Shown here: positions 23,765-32,995 of the stretch, one piece after another
Numbering within the stretch: position 1 is the stretch's first letter
Layout: each line of letters opens with the position of its first letter
From: Odontesthes bonariensis
Lineage: Eukaryota > Chordata > Actinopteri > Atheriniformes > Atherinopsidae
Assembly (NCBI RefSeq): GCF_027942865.1
Contig: NC_134507.1
Span: forward strand, 36,881,711-36,945,710
Length of the DNA: 64,000 bases
Direction of reading: 5' to 3'
Notes under the pieces: generated by a model
Told to the model about the DNA's origin: nothing
Database searches by the model: none
What the model saw: the letters and a program-made list of their open reading frames with translations, nothing else
Position numbers and translations under genes: made by a program

Positions 23765-23883
23765 GGCTTCACCCGCAAAGGTAAAGCCTTCCAAAAATAG
23801 AAACAACTCATTAATGCTGCTCTCCACGGAAGTCTTTAGTAAAAGGCGAAAGACTTGTACGTTATGAAGAGAAACCAGAGTAC
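23765..23883 (-). ncRNA. rnu5: U5 snRNA, array copy 15 (last)
   Basis: Full-length with canonical C36. It is the last U5 copy because the array stops before the next one. Confidence 0.93.
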
Positions 23884-24495
23884 GAGTATTTGACACTGCG
23901 GGAGCAGTGCATCAGGCTAGTTGGCATAGCCACCTTCCCCACGGTGAGCTTTGCTTGGTTGAGACGCTGGCTCCTCGGCCGACCAGGTAGGAACAATCGG
24001 GCCCTATTCAATGGCTGCTTTGTCTTTTACTCTGTGCAAAAGACTAGGGGTCTTGAGGCTTTGTTCTGACCGCTCATTGGGTGTAGAGGTTTTTTTCAAG
24101 CAATTCTCCCAGTCGGCCCAATCCCAGAGCCATCTCAAAGTGGAGTTCACTTTCACTCTCTTTTCGCAGACTAAAAGCCAGAGTTTTATCTCAGAAGCTA
24201 AGCAGAGTCGGGCCTGGTTAGTACTTGGATGGGGAGACCGCCTGGGAATACCAGGTGCTGTAAGCCTTTTGGCTTCTCCAGGCGCATGCAGTTTGACTGC
24301 GTCAAATGCAAAGGCAGTCCCTGTTTGACTTTTTGGAACTGCTCCTTTGTCAGGACAAAGTTAAATGTATGAGGATCAAAGGCAACCATGACCTGGGACA
24401 CCTTAGCAGATCCAGGATCAGCAAGATGGATCACAGGGTGATCAACAGATGTTTCAACAAAAGACATGCAGAGAGAAGAGAGAAGAGAGAAAAAT

Positions 24496-24613
24496 GCTTA
24501 CAGCACCTGGTATTCCCAAGTGGTCTCCCATCCAAGTACTAACCAGGCCCGACCCTGCTTGGCTTCCGAGTTCAGACGAGATCGGGCGTGTTCAGGGCGG
24601 TGTGGCCGTAAGC
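24496..24613 (-). rRNA. rn5s: 5S rRNA, array copy 15 (edge variant)
   Basis: Complete. It differs from all other copies at position 40 (plus-strand A at 24574 instead of G), which matches the common vertebrate 5S base (CTGA). The purine tract is 7 bp longer than the short form. Confidence 0.95.
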
Positions 24614-24980
24614 CACAGTCCCTGTGACAAATATGTGTTACATAGGTGCTGGAACCATACGTTGCCCCTATTTTACCAGAGAGTTGGCTTGAGAGGCTGA
24701 TGTTGAGCCTGCACGTCGACTTCCCTGATGTGATTGTTCTCTGCAGCTGAAAATGGGACTCTCAGATAACTTAGTGTGTGTCTGTCAAGCTCCTCTGTTC
24801 TCTGTGTGTAGTTTGGTGTTCATGGTCATACAGAGAAACCAGGGAAGCTCAATCCCACGACGTGCTCATAAACTGCGTCTTTTCTAAAGATTATAGTTCC
24901 ATTTTAGAAGTCAGAATACAATGGCTCCCTGAAACTACCACCAAGTACCGCTGGTTTTGTTATTTCACAAGAGTTGGGAA

Positions 24981-25168
24981 GAGTGCACCGTTCCCGGCGG
25001 CACTGCAGTACCGGGTCGATGCGTGGAGTGAACGGAGCAAGCCCCTTTTTCAACCCCTGTGCCTAAAAATCCATTTAATATGTAGTCCTCATATAGAGGA
25101 CGTATCAGATATTAAACTGATAAGAACAGATACTACACTTGATCTTAGCCAAAAGGCCGAGAAGCGAT
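24981..25168 (-). ncRNA. rnu2: U2 snRNA, array copy 15 (edge)
   Basis: Full-length, C170. Only about 164 bp of array sequence remain upstream, enough to keep the PSE and the GC-rich stretches but not whatever lies further up. Its promoter may therefore be shortened. Confidence 0.95.
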
Positions 25169-25329
25169 AACCCTCCACTGTTTCACGTCCGAGAGCCCTT
25201 CCTGGCACAATGCGCACTTGTGGCGGTGCTCTTTTTTTGCCTACAAAGCGTCACTTTGCACCTCCGCCCACCCGCTGCAGTGAGCACTCTTCAGCCGTTT
25301 CAGATGGTACAACTTTGCACTCCCGCCCG

Positions 25330-25489
25330 CTCAGGACAAAGTTAAATGTATGAGGATCAAAGCCAACAATGGCCTGGGACATCTCAGCAGGTCCAGGATC
25401 AGAAACATGGAGACTGAGGGCCAATAGAAACAGAGGTGTCTGCCAACCAATCAGCAGCAGCCGAAGCTGGTTAACTTCCTCGTGTCTGT

Positions 25490-25528
<39 letters not shown>

Positions 25529-26030
25529 ACAGGGTGATCGGCAAATTTTTCAACACAAGACATGCAGGACGCAGAAGTAAATATAACTGTATTTTTTTGA
25601 AGAATTGGAAAGAATTGTCCTTGTGGATAAAAATCATGTCATTAACATCCATTTCTGTGACGGAAGTTAATAATTATTTGTGTTGACAGCAGCACCGTCA
25701 CTGTGATGGAGAGAGCACGAGAGTGTTATGAATAGTAGCTGATGGATCACTATTGTCTATACCTGGGTGGTAGAACACAAACAGTTATACACATAGATTA
25801 TATAAACCACCCCAGTCAGACCTTCACCTGAGATGTCTACCCTGTGAGGGACATTTGTTTTTTGAGGTGTGGGAGTTAGAGGCAGCTGGAAGCTCTAACA
25901 GTCAACCAGCCACAGAGGATGAAGCTCTGATCACTTTTTTCTCATTCTCATGAGAAAATCTCAGCAATCTCATTGCTTTACAACTTCACCGCTTGACTAG
26001 GCTCATGGATTATCTATATACAATACATCT
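25330..26030 (+). repeat. Dispersed repeat at the array edge (copy A)
   Basis: The array breaks off at CTC (25330-25332) and continues with sequence matching 59904-60552. The match runs through a GT microsatellite and the blocks ACCCTGTGAGGGACATTTG and GCAGCTGGAAGCTCTAACAG to a stretch ending GGATTATCTAT. By eye the two copies are roughly 90% alike. No coding potential is evident. The 5S fragment that begins copy B is missing here because the array junction replaces it. Confidence 0.85.
25481..25527. repeat. GT microsatellite
   Basis: A TG dinucleotide run with a few CTG interruptions, shared in position with the second dispersed-repeat copy (60048-60080). Confidence 0.95.
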
Positions 26031-27076
26031 TCACTGTAAAGTCCAATAGCTGCCCTGACATACATACATTCCTTAACTTTACTAGGTTAATTACCATATG
26101 CACTTATGACTGATTTTTATTAAGTAAAAGTTAGTTGCATGGTGAAAAATGCAAAAAACTTAGTGTTTAGAGTGAAGATGACTTTATTTAGAGTGAAGCT
26201 CATTCAACAATAAGTAGCAACACAGTCTCACTCCCACTGCGCATTCAAAGAAGAAGAAGAAGTGTGCATGCATGCGACATTCAGTCTCTCCCGCTCAGCA
26301 AAGTATATTAGGTCTATGTCAGCAACGCAGCAGTCCAGCACACAGGCCGGGGCACTGAGGGCAGCCTGCTGAGTCCACTTTTTTTAATTCTTTTGAAGAA
26401 GAATAAATAAGGTAAGTTATCAAGCAAGTATGTTTGTTAATATGTTTTAATTACTGCTCTGACAGTTAGCGTTCACTAGCTAACGTTAGCATTAGTTAGC
26501 TAGCTAACGAACCAAACAGGCATAACGTTAGCCTGTTCAGGCCATGGTTAAGGCGAGTTTGGGAGGTTTCCCACCATAGTCCTGTGATTATCTTAAAACC
26601 TTTGAACAGTTCCAAAGCCTAATTACTTTGAAAGTCTCACATTTGAAATGTTGTAGCATGAGTTTTCCGTTTTCCCCAAATTGACAGCGATGGCATTTTG
26701 GCCTGACTTTCAAATTTGCAACGTGGAAATGACAGTTTTCAGTTAAGGCAGCATGAATGTGTTTGATGCAGAGAGGAGGATAAATGAGGTTCATAATGCA
26801 CTGGCGCTGTCTTTCCTTGGGGAAATGGTGAAGGCTGGTGTAGTAGCATAGATGCTTTCGCATCCTATGAGTCATGATGGCCCTAATTGCACACCGCAAT
26901 AAGGGTAAATAGCCATTGACTGCAGGTGGGATGGACTATATAGCCCAGTTACCTCCTCATCTCGCTCTTTTTGCGCTCCGTGCCCATATTATATCCCAGC
27001 AGAGTGGCTGAGCTCAGGTGTCTTGCTCCGTGTGCTACACATAACCCAGTTGGTTTGAGGTGGTATTACTATTTTC
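26031..27076. other. No gene identified; possible 5' UTR exon end
   Basis: I see no convincing coding region. A stretch ending AATAAATAAG followed by GTAAGTTA (donor at 26412) could be a noncoding first exon of the plus-strand gene whose coding exons start near 27.6 kb, but nothing ties them together. Short GCTAACGTTAGC motifs near 26470-26510 are common teleost low-complexity sequence. Confidence 0.35.
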
Positions 27077-27081
27077 AAAAT

Positions 27082-27366
27082 AAATTGGCAATTGGCAACA
27101 ATTTATCAAGAACCCATTTTAAATTTGGAACTTCAGACCAATATTGTTCCATATGTAGTATCTATGTGGGGGGAAATTATGTTTGCAGATCAATGACCAA
27201 GAAAGAAGCATCTGTTTATGAAAGTAGGATAGTTTTGAGGGGATTTTTTCAACATTATAATTACAAAGTAAAAAGAAATTTAGGCCTCCTAATTTTGAGA
27301 AAATTAAATTCGGTATGAAGTTCCAAATTGAAGATGTGTTCTTGATAAATTGTTTTAAGCCAATTT
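27082..27366. repeat. Inverted repeat made from a hAT 3' tail
   Basis: The left arm 27082-27135 and right arm 27316-27366 are imperfect reverse complements (for example TTTATCAAGAAC against GTTCTTGATAAA). The right arm is the 3' UTR of the adjacent minus-strand hAT remnant, so the left arm is a second, flipped copy of that tail. Confidence 0.75.
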
Positions 27367-27600
27367 ATCCATAAGGTCACTGTGAGTGTTCATAATGGCC
27401 AAATGTGTTAGTCTCTCCTGCGTCATGGTGCTGCGCAGCCAGGTTTTCAGGCTGAGAAAGAGCGCTCAGATGCTGTGACAGATATGGGCAGGGCCAGGGA
27501 AAGCCTAATGATCTTCTCCACCTCTGACAGCATGGAGCGGGGTTGGTGCTGCAAGGTTTGCAGGATGGACCCCTTTGCAGGACAGCCCTCCTCTGTCCCC
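27355..27600 (-). pseudogene. hAT transposase C-terminal remnant
   Basis: The minus strand encodes the hAT dimerisation region: MLSEVEKIIRLSLALPISV, then TASERSFSA, then LKTWLRSTMTQERLTHLAIM and a natural-looking end at NTHSDLMDKLA. One missing base after SERSFSA breaks the frame. Only the last 90 residues or so are seen, and the catalytic part is absent. An AG splice acceptor may precede the fragment. It is a plain DNA transposon remnant abutting the OB-fold gene. Confidence 0.8.
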
Positions 27601-29164
27601 CGTCCCTACACACAACTATAAAGAATGTGAAGGGGACAAAGGGCCTCCTCACACTGGAGGGCAAAGTTGTTCAGGTATGTTGATTTGTCTTCATCAGAAG
27701 AACACACTAATACACTCAGATAAATGACCGTGCTTAATTGTAATTCAGAGATACAAACATTTTAGGTAGACAAAGTAATGCCTACCAGTATTTGAAATGT
27801 TTTATTACAGAAAAGCTGTTGCAATGACATGTTTAGGTCTAATTAGATCACTAAGTGATTGAACTTGTTCTTATTTAGCTCTCAGCTGTGAAAAAGGTCC
27901 GCAGTGGGAGAGAGGAGGTCCCGCTGCGTGAGGTGAAGCTGCAGCAGGTAAGACCAGAGAACGGGAGGATTGGAGAGGAGGGACAACCTCTGTGGTTTCT
28001 AGATAAGGGAAGATAAAATAAGATAACTTTCATATTCTGTGAGTACCTTAGTAGTCTATGGGAGTGTGCTAACTGTCTCTTTCTGCGGCGCTGGTTGTTT
28101 ATATGTTTACTGTGGTCACTTGTAGGCTGCACATTACAGAGTAATCTCTGGTGCCTTTATAGTTCTGACATCTCATACTGTGTTCTGTACAGGATAAAGC
28201 TTCTGCCTCCCTCACGCTGTGGCGGGAAGCTGCAGTCCAGGAGCTGGACCTCGGCAGCCAGTGCAGGATTACCCACTTAAAGTCCAACATGGATGCAGGA
28301 GGGGACTTCCTGCACACAACACCCTACAGCAATGTAGAAGTAAAAAGCATTCTAATTCATCTAATCTAAAAACACATTCTAATCAGAATCAGAATGAGCT
28401 TTATTTGCCAAGTCGGTAGGCACATACAAGGAGTTGTTTTCTCTGGTTTAAACATGTAAAAGGCCACATGAAGTTTGGAGGTCTGCAGCAATGGACTCTG
28501 CAGAAAGGTCGCCAACCTTCTGCAGAGTCCATTGCTACAGACCTCCAAACCCCGCTCTGTCATTTTACGTGGCCGACCACTTGGTGGCTGAGCTGCTGGC
28601 GTTCCCAGTCGCTTCCACTTTGTTCTAACACCACTGACAGCTGACTGTGGGATATTTAGGAGCGAGGAAATGTCTCCACTGGACTTGTTGCACAGGTGGC
28701 ATCCTATCATGGCACCACGCTGGAATCCACTGAGCTCCTGAGAGCGAGCCATTCTTTCACAGATGTTTGTAGAAGCAGTCTGCATGCCGAGGGGCTTGCA
28801 TTTCTACACCTGTGGCCATGGAAGTGATGGGAACACCTGAATTTAATTATCTGGATGAGTGAGTGAATACTGTTGGCAATCTTGTGTATATTATACAGAC
28901 ATAAAATGGCAAGTGATCTGACACAATTGAGAAAGAGATTAAAGAAATAAACAAGGAGTAAGAAAGGGGTTTAATATCTAGCTGCAAGGTATTATGGGAC
29001 ATAAGTGCTGTTTGTTTTGGCAGGTGCTGATTGTGACTGATGAGGCAGCTGGAGTGGAGGTGATGGGCGTGATGGAGAGCAGCACAAGGGGAGTGCTGGA
29101 GCTCCTCATGTCCAGCACCGAAGTCTTTTATATTTCCCAGGACTTGTGGGAGCCCTGGAAAAGG
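27581..29164 (+). CDS. Four-exon gene or gene fragment, OB-fold-like protein
   Basis: Four plus-strand exons, all phase 0 with GT/AG borders, read as one protein: about 27581-27674 (5' edge uncertain; ends GKVVQ), 27879-27947 (LSAVKKVRSGREEVPLREVK...), 28193-28339 (DKASASLTLWREAAVQELDL...SNVE) and 29024-29164 (VLIVTDEAAGVEVMGV...EPWKR). The pattern of short strands with SLTLWREAA followed by GSQCRITHLK resembles a single-stranded nucleic-acid-binding OB fold of the RPA type, which is an inference. No start codon, stop or 3' exon is identified, so it may be a truncated duplicate. The 28.34-29.02 kb intron contains a Tc1 remnant. I do not recognise the gene. Confidence 0.6.
28375..28446 (-). 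repeat. LINE 3' tail fragment
   Basis: On the minus strand, ACTTGGCAAATAAAGCTCAT runs into ATTCTGATTCTGATT, the short tandem tail seen on teleost L2/CR1-type elements. It lies inside an intron of the OB-fold-like gene. Confidence 0.6.
28447..28825 (-). pseudogene. Tc1/mariner transposase N-terminal remnant
   Basis: From ATG at 28752 the minus strand encodes the paired-like DNA-binding region of Tc1 transposases: MARSQELSGFQRGAMIGCHL, then SALLNIPQ-type helix residues and a TKWKRLGT...GRPRKMTERG tail. The catalytic DDE domain is absent. The segment for ESIAADLQTSCGL is present twice in opposite directions and forms the hairpin described separately. Confidence 0.8.
28473..28550. repeat. 33-bp near-perfect palindrome with 12-bp loop
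   Basis: Arms 28473-28505 and 28518-28550 are reverse complements at 32 of 33 positions. The loop is 28506-28517. The left arm belongs to the Tc1 transposase reading on the minus strand, and the right arm is its inverted duplicate. Confidence 0.9.
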
Positions 29165-29615
29165 GTAAAGTCTTTCTAAATATAAAATATATTGGGAACA
29201 AAATCATTAACATTGAGGCAGTGGAAAGACCCTGCCCTCTGGCAGAATAAATTTCATATATATGTATATAGTTTACACATAGTTAATATTGTTTTATGTT
29301 CTATTTTTATTAATGACGTTTCTTTGAAAATATAATAAAAATGAATTTAAATCCAGCATTCGGCTCAGTTGTATTGCTGTGGTAATATAGTCTGTGAAGA
29401 TGAAGTGAAGATAAAAACTCTCCCAACCGAGGCTCAGTTCTGAAATACTACTGACAGGAATTTCAGATGTGAGATGGTGACAGAGGGAGGACACCTGGAA
29501 GAAACCCTGGACACAATCAGACTTCAGATTTATTCATCTATTCAATAAAGATATATTTCAGTACTCTGTTTTAACGTAACATATAACAGTACAGATGCAC
29601 ATGTTCATTTATTTG
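29165..29615. other. No gene identified
   Basis: A/T-rich sequence after the last OB-fold exon. Its GTAAAG donor at 29165 implies that a further exon lies downstream or was lost. I find no exon here that continues the frame convincingly. Confidence 0.4.
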
Positions 29616-30240
29616 TCATTTCAGTTCAGTTTTATTAACACAGACACAATTAAAAGAAGTAGCTTAGCTAAGGAATCCTACAAAATGCACCGTAATTTCT
29701 GTTCAATCCCGAGCACGCACAGAACTGTGGGAAGAAAAAACTGAGTTTTAACAGGAAGAAAGCTCCATCAGAACCAGAACCAGGAAGGGCGGCCATCTGC
29801 CTGGAGCAGCTGGGGCTGAGAGGACAGAAAAGAGGGGACAACAAGCAGCGTAACACCAGGCCAGGGACACCTGCTGAGAGAGGAACAAGTTAATGACAAC
29901 AATGATGTCACATGTACATGGAGAGGAGAGGTGCATCATGGGAGCTCCCCCAGCAGGCTGGGCCTATAGCAGCAGAACTATGGGATGTTTCAGGCTCAGC
30001 TGAGCCATCCCTAACTATAAGCTTCATCAGAAAGGAAAGTTTTAAGCCTGATCTTAAAAGTAGAGAGGGTGTCTGCTTCCTGAAGCCAAACTGGCAGCTG
30101 GTTCCACAGAGAGGGGCCTGATAACGGAAGGCTCTGCTCTGCCATTTACACAAAAGGGGGAGATTAACATTATGCAGGACAGGTCCGATCCCTCGGTCAG
30201 TATATAGCTCATGCAAATTTGACTGTATCCATTGAACTTA
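29616..30240 (-). repeat. Teleost dispersed repeat, unclassified
   Basis: The stretch CAGTTCAGTTTTATTAACAC followed by AAGTTTTAAGCCTGATCTTA and CAGCTGGTTCCACAGAGAGG is a combination I recognise as a common noncoding fish repeat. The family assignment is from memory and the ends are approximate. Confidence 0.5.
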
Positions 30241-30780
30241 TGATAGAATCATGCACCGTATTAGTCATTTTGGGGAACTCTGATTAAAGTTTTAATAATG
30301 TCTCTTGCTGAGATTACATTTTATAACATTTAAGTCTAACACACCATGATAAAATTAAAGGTTACGACTCTTAAATAACAGTACTACAGCTACAAGACGT
30401 CCAGGTTACACATATAACAGGGCTAAAACTGACAGGATTTCAGGTGAAAAACACTTTGAAAGATGGAAGTTGTAATAATCCTAAACCTGTCACTTGATTT
30501 CATTGTAAGACACAATTTTTTTTTGTACTATTAACAAAATTTCAACAAACTTCTATAACTGCTTAACTTGACGGATAAACATACATTTATATTTATATCT
30601 AAATATCTGTTGTTGTAATATAATGTAAATGTAATATAAATATCTCAAGTGTTTCCAGTTAAAGCGAGTCTGCCATGTCAGCAGAAAGTATTACCTTATT
30701 GCTGAATATGCTGTCCTGTTCCTGTGGGCAGTGTCAGTGATTGACAGATAAAGCAGCCAATCAGCACATGATGTTCACTG
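30241..30780. other. No gene identified
   Basis: A/T-rich sequence with no coding signal. Its right end probably holds the decayed 5' part of the Helentron. Confidence 0.4.
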
Positions 30781-30795
30781 CAGGGCAGCTGCTTA

Positions 30796-31395
30796 CTCGT
30801 GTGTACAGTATCTGACTAAATACATCCCAAAGAAGGAAAGTGGTCTGTCAGAGTACCTGCAAACTGTCATGGAGAATTCCAACATGGACAGAGTTAATGA
30901 GTGTGATGAGATGAGAGCTGTCATGCAGGCTCACTCCAGAAAGAGAGAGATCAGTGCTCAGGAGTGTGTGACTCGTGCATGTGGAATAAAGATGAAGAAG
31001 TGCTCACACAGTGTTGTGTTCATTCCTACTGATGACAGTCCAGTGAAAATGAGTCGCCCCATGTCATTCTTGGAGGACACCCCGTCAGAGTCTCGTAATG
31101 TCTGGATGACGAGTTTGAGTGACAAATACAAAGCCAGACCCGAGACCCCAGAGTATGAGGAGATGTGCTCGGCTGATTTTGCTGCTAGCTGCAGGTTTGT
31201 CAGTGCAGACCACTCAAAGCGTGATGGTGTTTCACCACTTCTGAATGAGCTGGGATTTGTCCAAAGGCGGAAAAATGATAAGCCCTCTGTCATCAGATAT
31301 TACCAATGTTCCAAGGAGAAACAGCCCGAGCAGTTTTATGCCAGATTACTGAGACTGTACCTTCCTCACCGATCCGAGTATGAAATACCAAGTGT
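30796..31395 (+). pseudogene. Helentron middle segment (between Rep and helicase)
   Basis: The open frame carries YLTKYIPKK, then CDEMRAVMQAHSRKREISAQ, then SRPMSFLEDTPSESRNVWM and [12 protein letters not shown]. This order is typical of the region between the Rep and helicase domains. It is then joined directly to the middle of the helicase, skipping several hundred residues including the GxGKS ATP-binding loop. The ATG at 30869 is internal and not a real start. Confidence 0.75.
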
Positions 31396-32500
31396 CAAAG
31401 CCAACTGTTTTACTCTCTTCTTTCACTGGAACTGCAGCTTTCAGCATCTGTGGCACAACACTGCACTCTCTGCTGAAGCTGCCACGCAGTCTGAAAGCAC
31501 CAATCCAAGGACTCGCTAACCAACTGGATGAACTCACATCTGAACTTTTTAATGCTCAAATCATCATTATTGATGAGATCTCCATGGTTTCAAAGCCTCT
31601 TTTTGCTTATGTGGACGCAGGACTGAAACAGATCAAAGGCAATCAGAGAGCGTTTGGTGGAATGTCAGTTTTAGCTGTTGGAGATTTCTATCAGCTGCCG
31701 CCTGTGCGCCAGTCTAAACCTCTGTGTGTACACGACCCAGCAGATACTGACCTGTGGCAGGAACATTTTCAGATGATCACTCTGACTGAGATCATGAGAC
31801 AGAAGGATGATGTTGCCTTTGCAGACGTGCTGAACAGGATTGGGGTGAAACCAAAGGCAGATGAGCTGTCTCAGGCTGACAGAGATTTGTTGTCACAGGC
31901 CATCACTGAACCAGCTCTTTGTCCCACTGAGCTTCTGCACATTTTCCCACCAATAAGTTGGTTGATGAACACAACTCAGCAACACTGGCTTTGTTCCATT
32001 CCAACATTATCACGATGGATGCAGATGACTTCCAGAAAGATCCCGAACAGGCAGAATGGCCCGTAAAGACACACCATGTAAGGGAGGCCGAAATGATTTA
32101 GCCCACACTCTGAAAGCTGCTGAAGGTGCTCGTGTCATGCTCACCAGAAACTTTGACATTCAGAACGGTCTGGTTAACGGGGCTTCTGCCACACTGATGT
32201 GCATAGTGACTTCTGAGGATGCTCAACACATCACTAAGCTGGGCCTGAGGATGGATAATCAGACAGGTGTAGCAAGAATCCAGAGTGGAGCTCCAGAATC
32301 TGCCAATCTGGTTTACATTGAGAGAGCAGAGGAGAAGCTGAAACAGAACGGAGTGCTACGCAGACAGTTTCCTGTGAGGCTGGCGTTCTCCTGCACTGTC
32401 CATAAAACCCAGGGCCTCACAACACATGCAGCCGTGGTGTCCCTGCAGAAAGTCTCTGAAGCAGGTATGGCTTATGTAGCTCTCAACAACATGTTCAAGC
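31396..32500 (+). pseudogene. Helentron PIF1-like helicase
   Basis: Helicase motifs are present in order: Ia ([20 protein letters not shown]), II ([10 protein letters not shown]), III ([11 protein letters not shown]), IV ([10 protein letters not shown]), V (EGARVMLTRNFDIQNGLVNG) and VI (FSCTVHKTQGLT). Motif I (Walker A) is absent, so it could not hydrolyse ATP. There is a frame change near 32060. The family unwinds DNA during rolling-circle transposition. Confidence 0.8.
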
Positions 32501-32544
32501 GCAACAGACACACGTCCTACACTCAGTATCCTCAGATGGCCAGC

Positions 32545-32993
32545 AGAGCAGGTGGCGGGGTTGCTGTCTATGTGAGAAAGCACATTCAGGTGCGTGAGAG
32601 ACAGCATTTGCATAATGTGACTGATCTGGAGTTTGTGGCTTTGAAGGTTGAGGCTCCAGTCTGTGCAGTGATTGCAGCTGTGTACAGACCTCCTGACTAC
32701 AGTCTGAGACCGTTCCTGGAGAACCTGGGAAGCCTTTTGGATGGACTGTCACCCTGTTATTGTGTGTGGACACTTCAATGAGAATCAGGTACTCAGGTCA
32801 ACAAAGCCAGTTCTAGATGTGTTTCAGTCTAAGGGATATGTACAGCTGATCACCTCTGCCACCACAGACAGGAACACGCTGCTTGACCTTATTTTCATTT
32901 CCCAGCCACAGCGATGTCTCCACTCAGGTGTCATGAGAACGTATTACAGCTATCACAACCCAGTGTTCTGTGTCCTGTCCACCAGGGAACCAT
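32545..32993 (+). pseudogene. Helentron endonuclease domain
   Basis: Residues AGGGVAVYVRKHI, then AVIAAVYRPPDY, then VIVCGHFNEN and SYHNPVFCVL follow the order of EEP nucleases (the usual GDFN is GHFN here). A frame change near 32745 divides the domain. The domain ends at a stop at 32993-32995. Confidence 0.75.
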
Positions 32994-32995
32994 GA

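Larger units (their letters stand above)
1..25332 (-). repeat. Tandem array of U5-5S-U2 RNA gene units, about 15 units
   Basis: The same sequence recurs with spacings of 1695, 1700 or 1702 bp and almost no divergence. Each unit reads, left to right on the plus strand: U5 snRNA (minus), a spacer, a 3' 5S fragment (plus) fused to a dispersed-repeat piece, a complete 5S gene (minus), a spacer, U2 snRNA (minus), and the U2 promoter. The first base of the window lies inside a unit, so the array continues to the left. The last unit stops 164 bp upstream of its U2 gene. The 5-bp and 7-bp length differences come from extra GAGAA-type repeats just past the 5S terminator. Linkage of 5S genes with snRNA genes is known from some fishes. 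The high identity points to concerted evolution. Confidence 0.97.
30790..32995 (+). mobile_element. Helentron (rolling-circle transposon), decayed
   Basis: Pieces of one large Rep-helicase-endonuclease protein lie in order on the plus strand. First comes a post-Rep segment starting YLTKYIPKKESGLSEYLQ, then a PIF1-like helicase, then an exonuclease/endonuclease/phosphatase-type domain. A C-terminal endonuclease is the known mark of vertebrate Helentrons as against ordinary Helitrons. The HUH Rep domain and the helicase Walker A segment are missing, and the coding part is split over three frames, so it is not autonomous. The terminal sequences were not located. Confidence 0.85.

Noticed and set aside
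1-25332. CRISPR-like or satellite reading of the array
   Set aside because: The period of about 1.7 kb and the clear RNA genes explain it; there are no short repeats with unique spacers.
261-25345. Dozens of repeated open frames (64-130 aa) on both strands of the array
   Set aside because: They lie over U5, 5S, U2 and their flanks, recur only because the unit recurs, and have no protein-like composition or domains.
25369-25686. 105-aa frame across the GT microsatellite
   Set aside because: It is repeat sequence with a Cys-Val run from GT repeats and is not conserved in the second copy.
31346-31537. Minus-strand frames over the Helentron
   Set aside because: They are antisense to recognisable helicase motifs.
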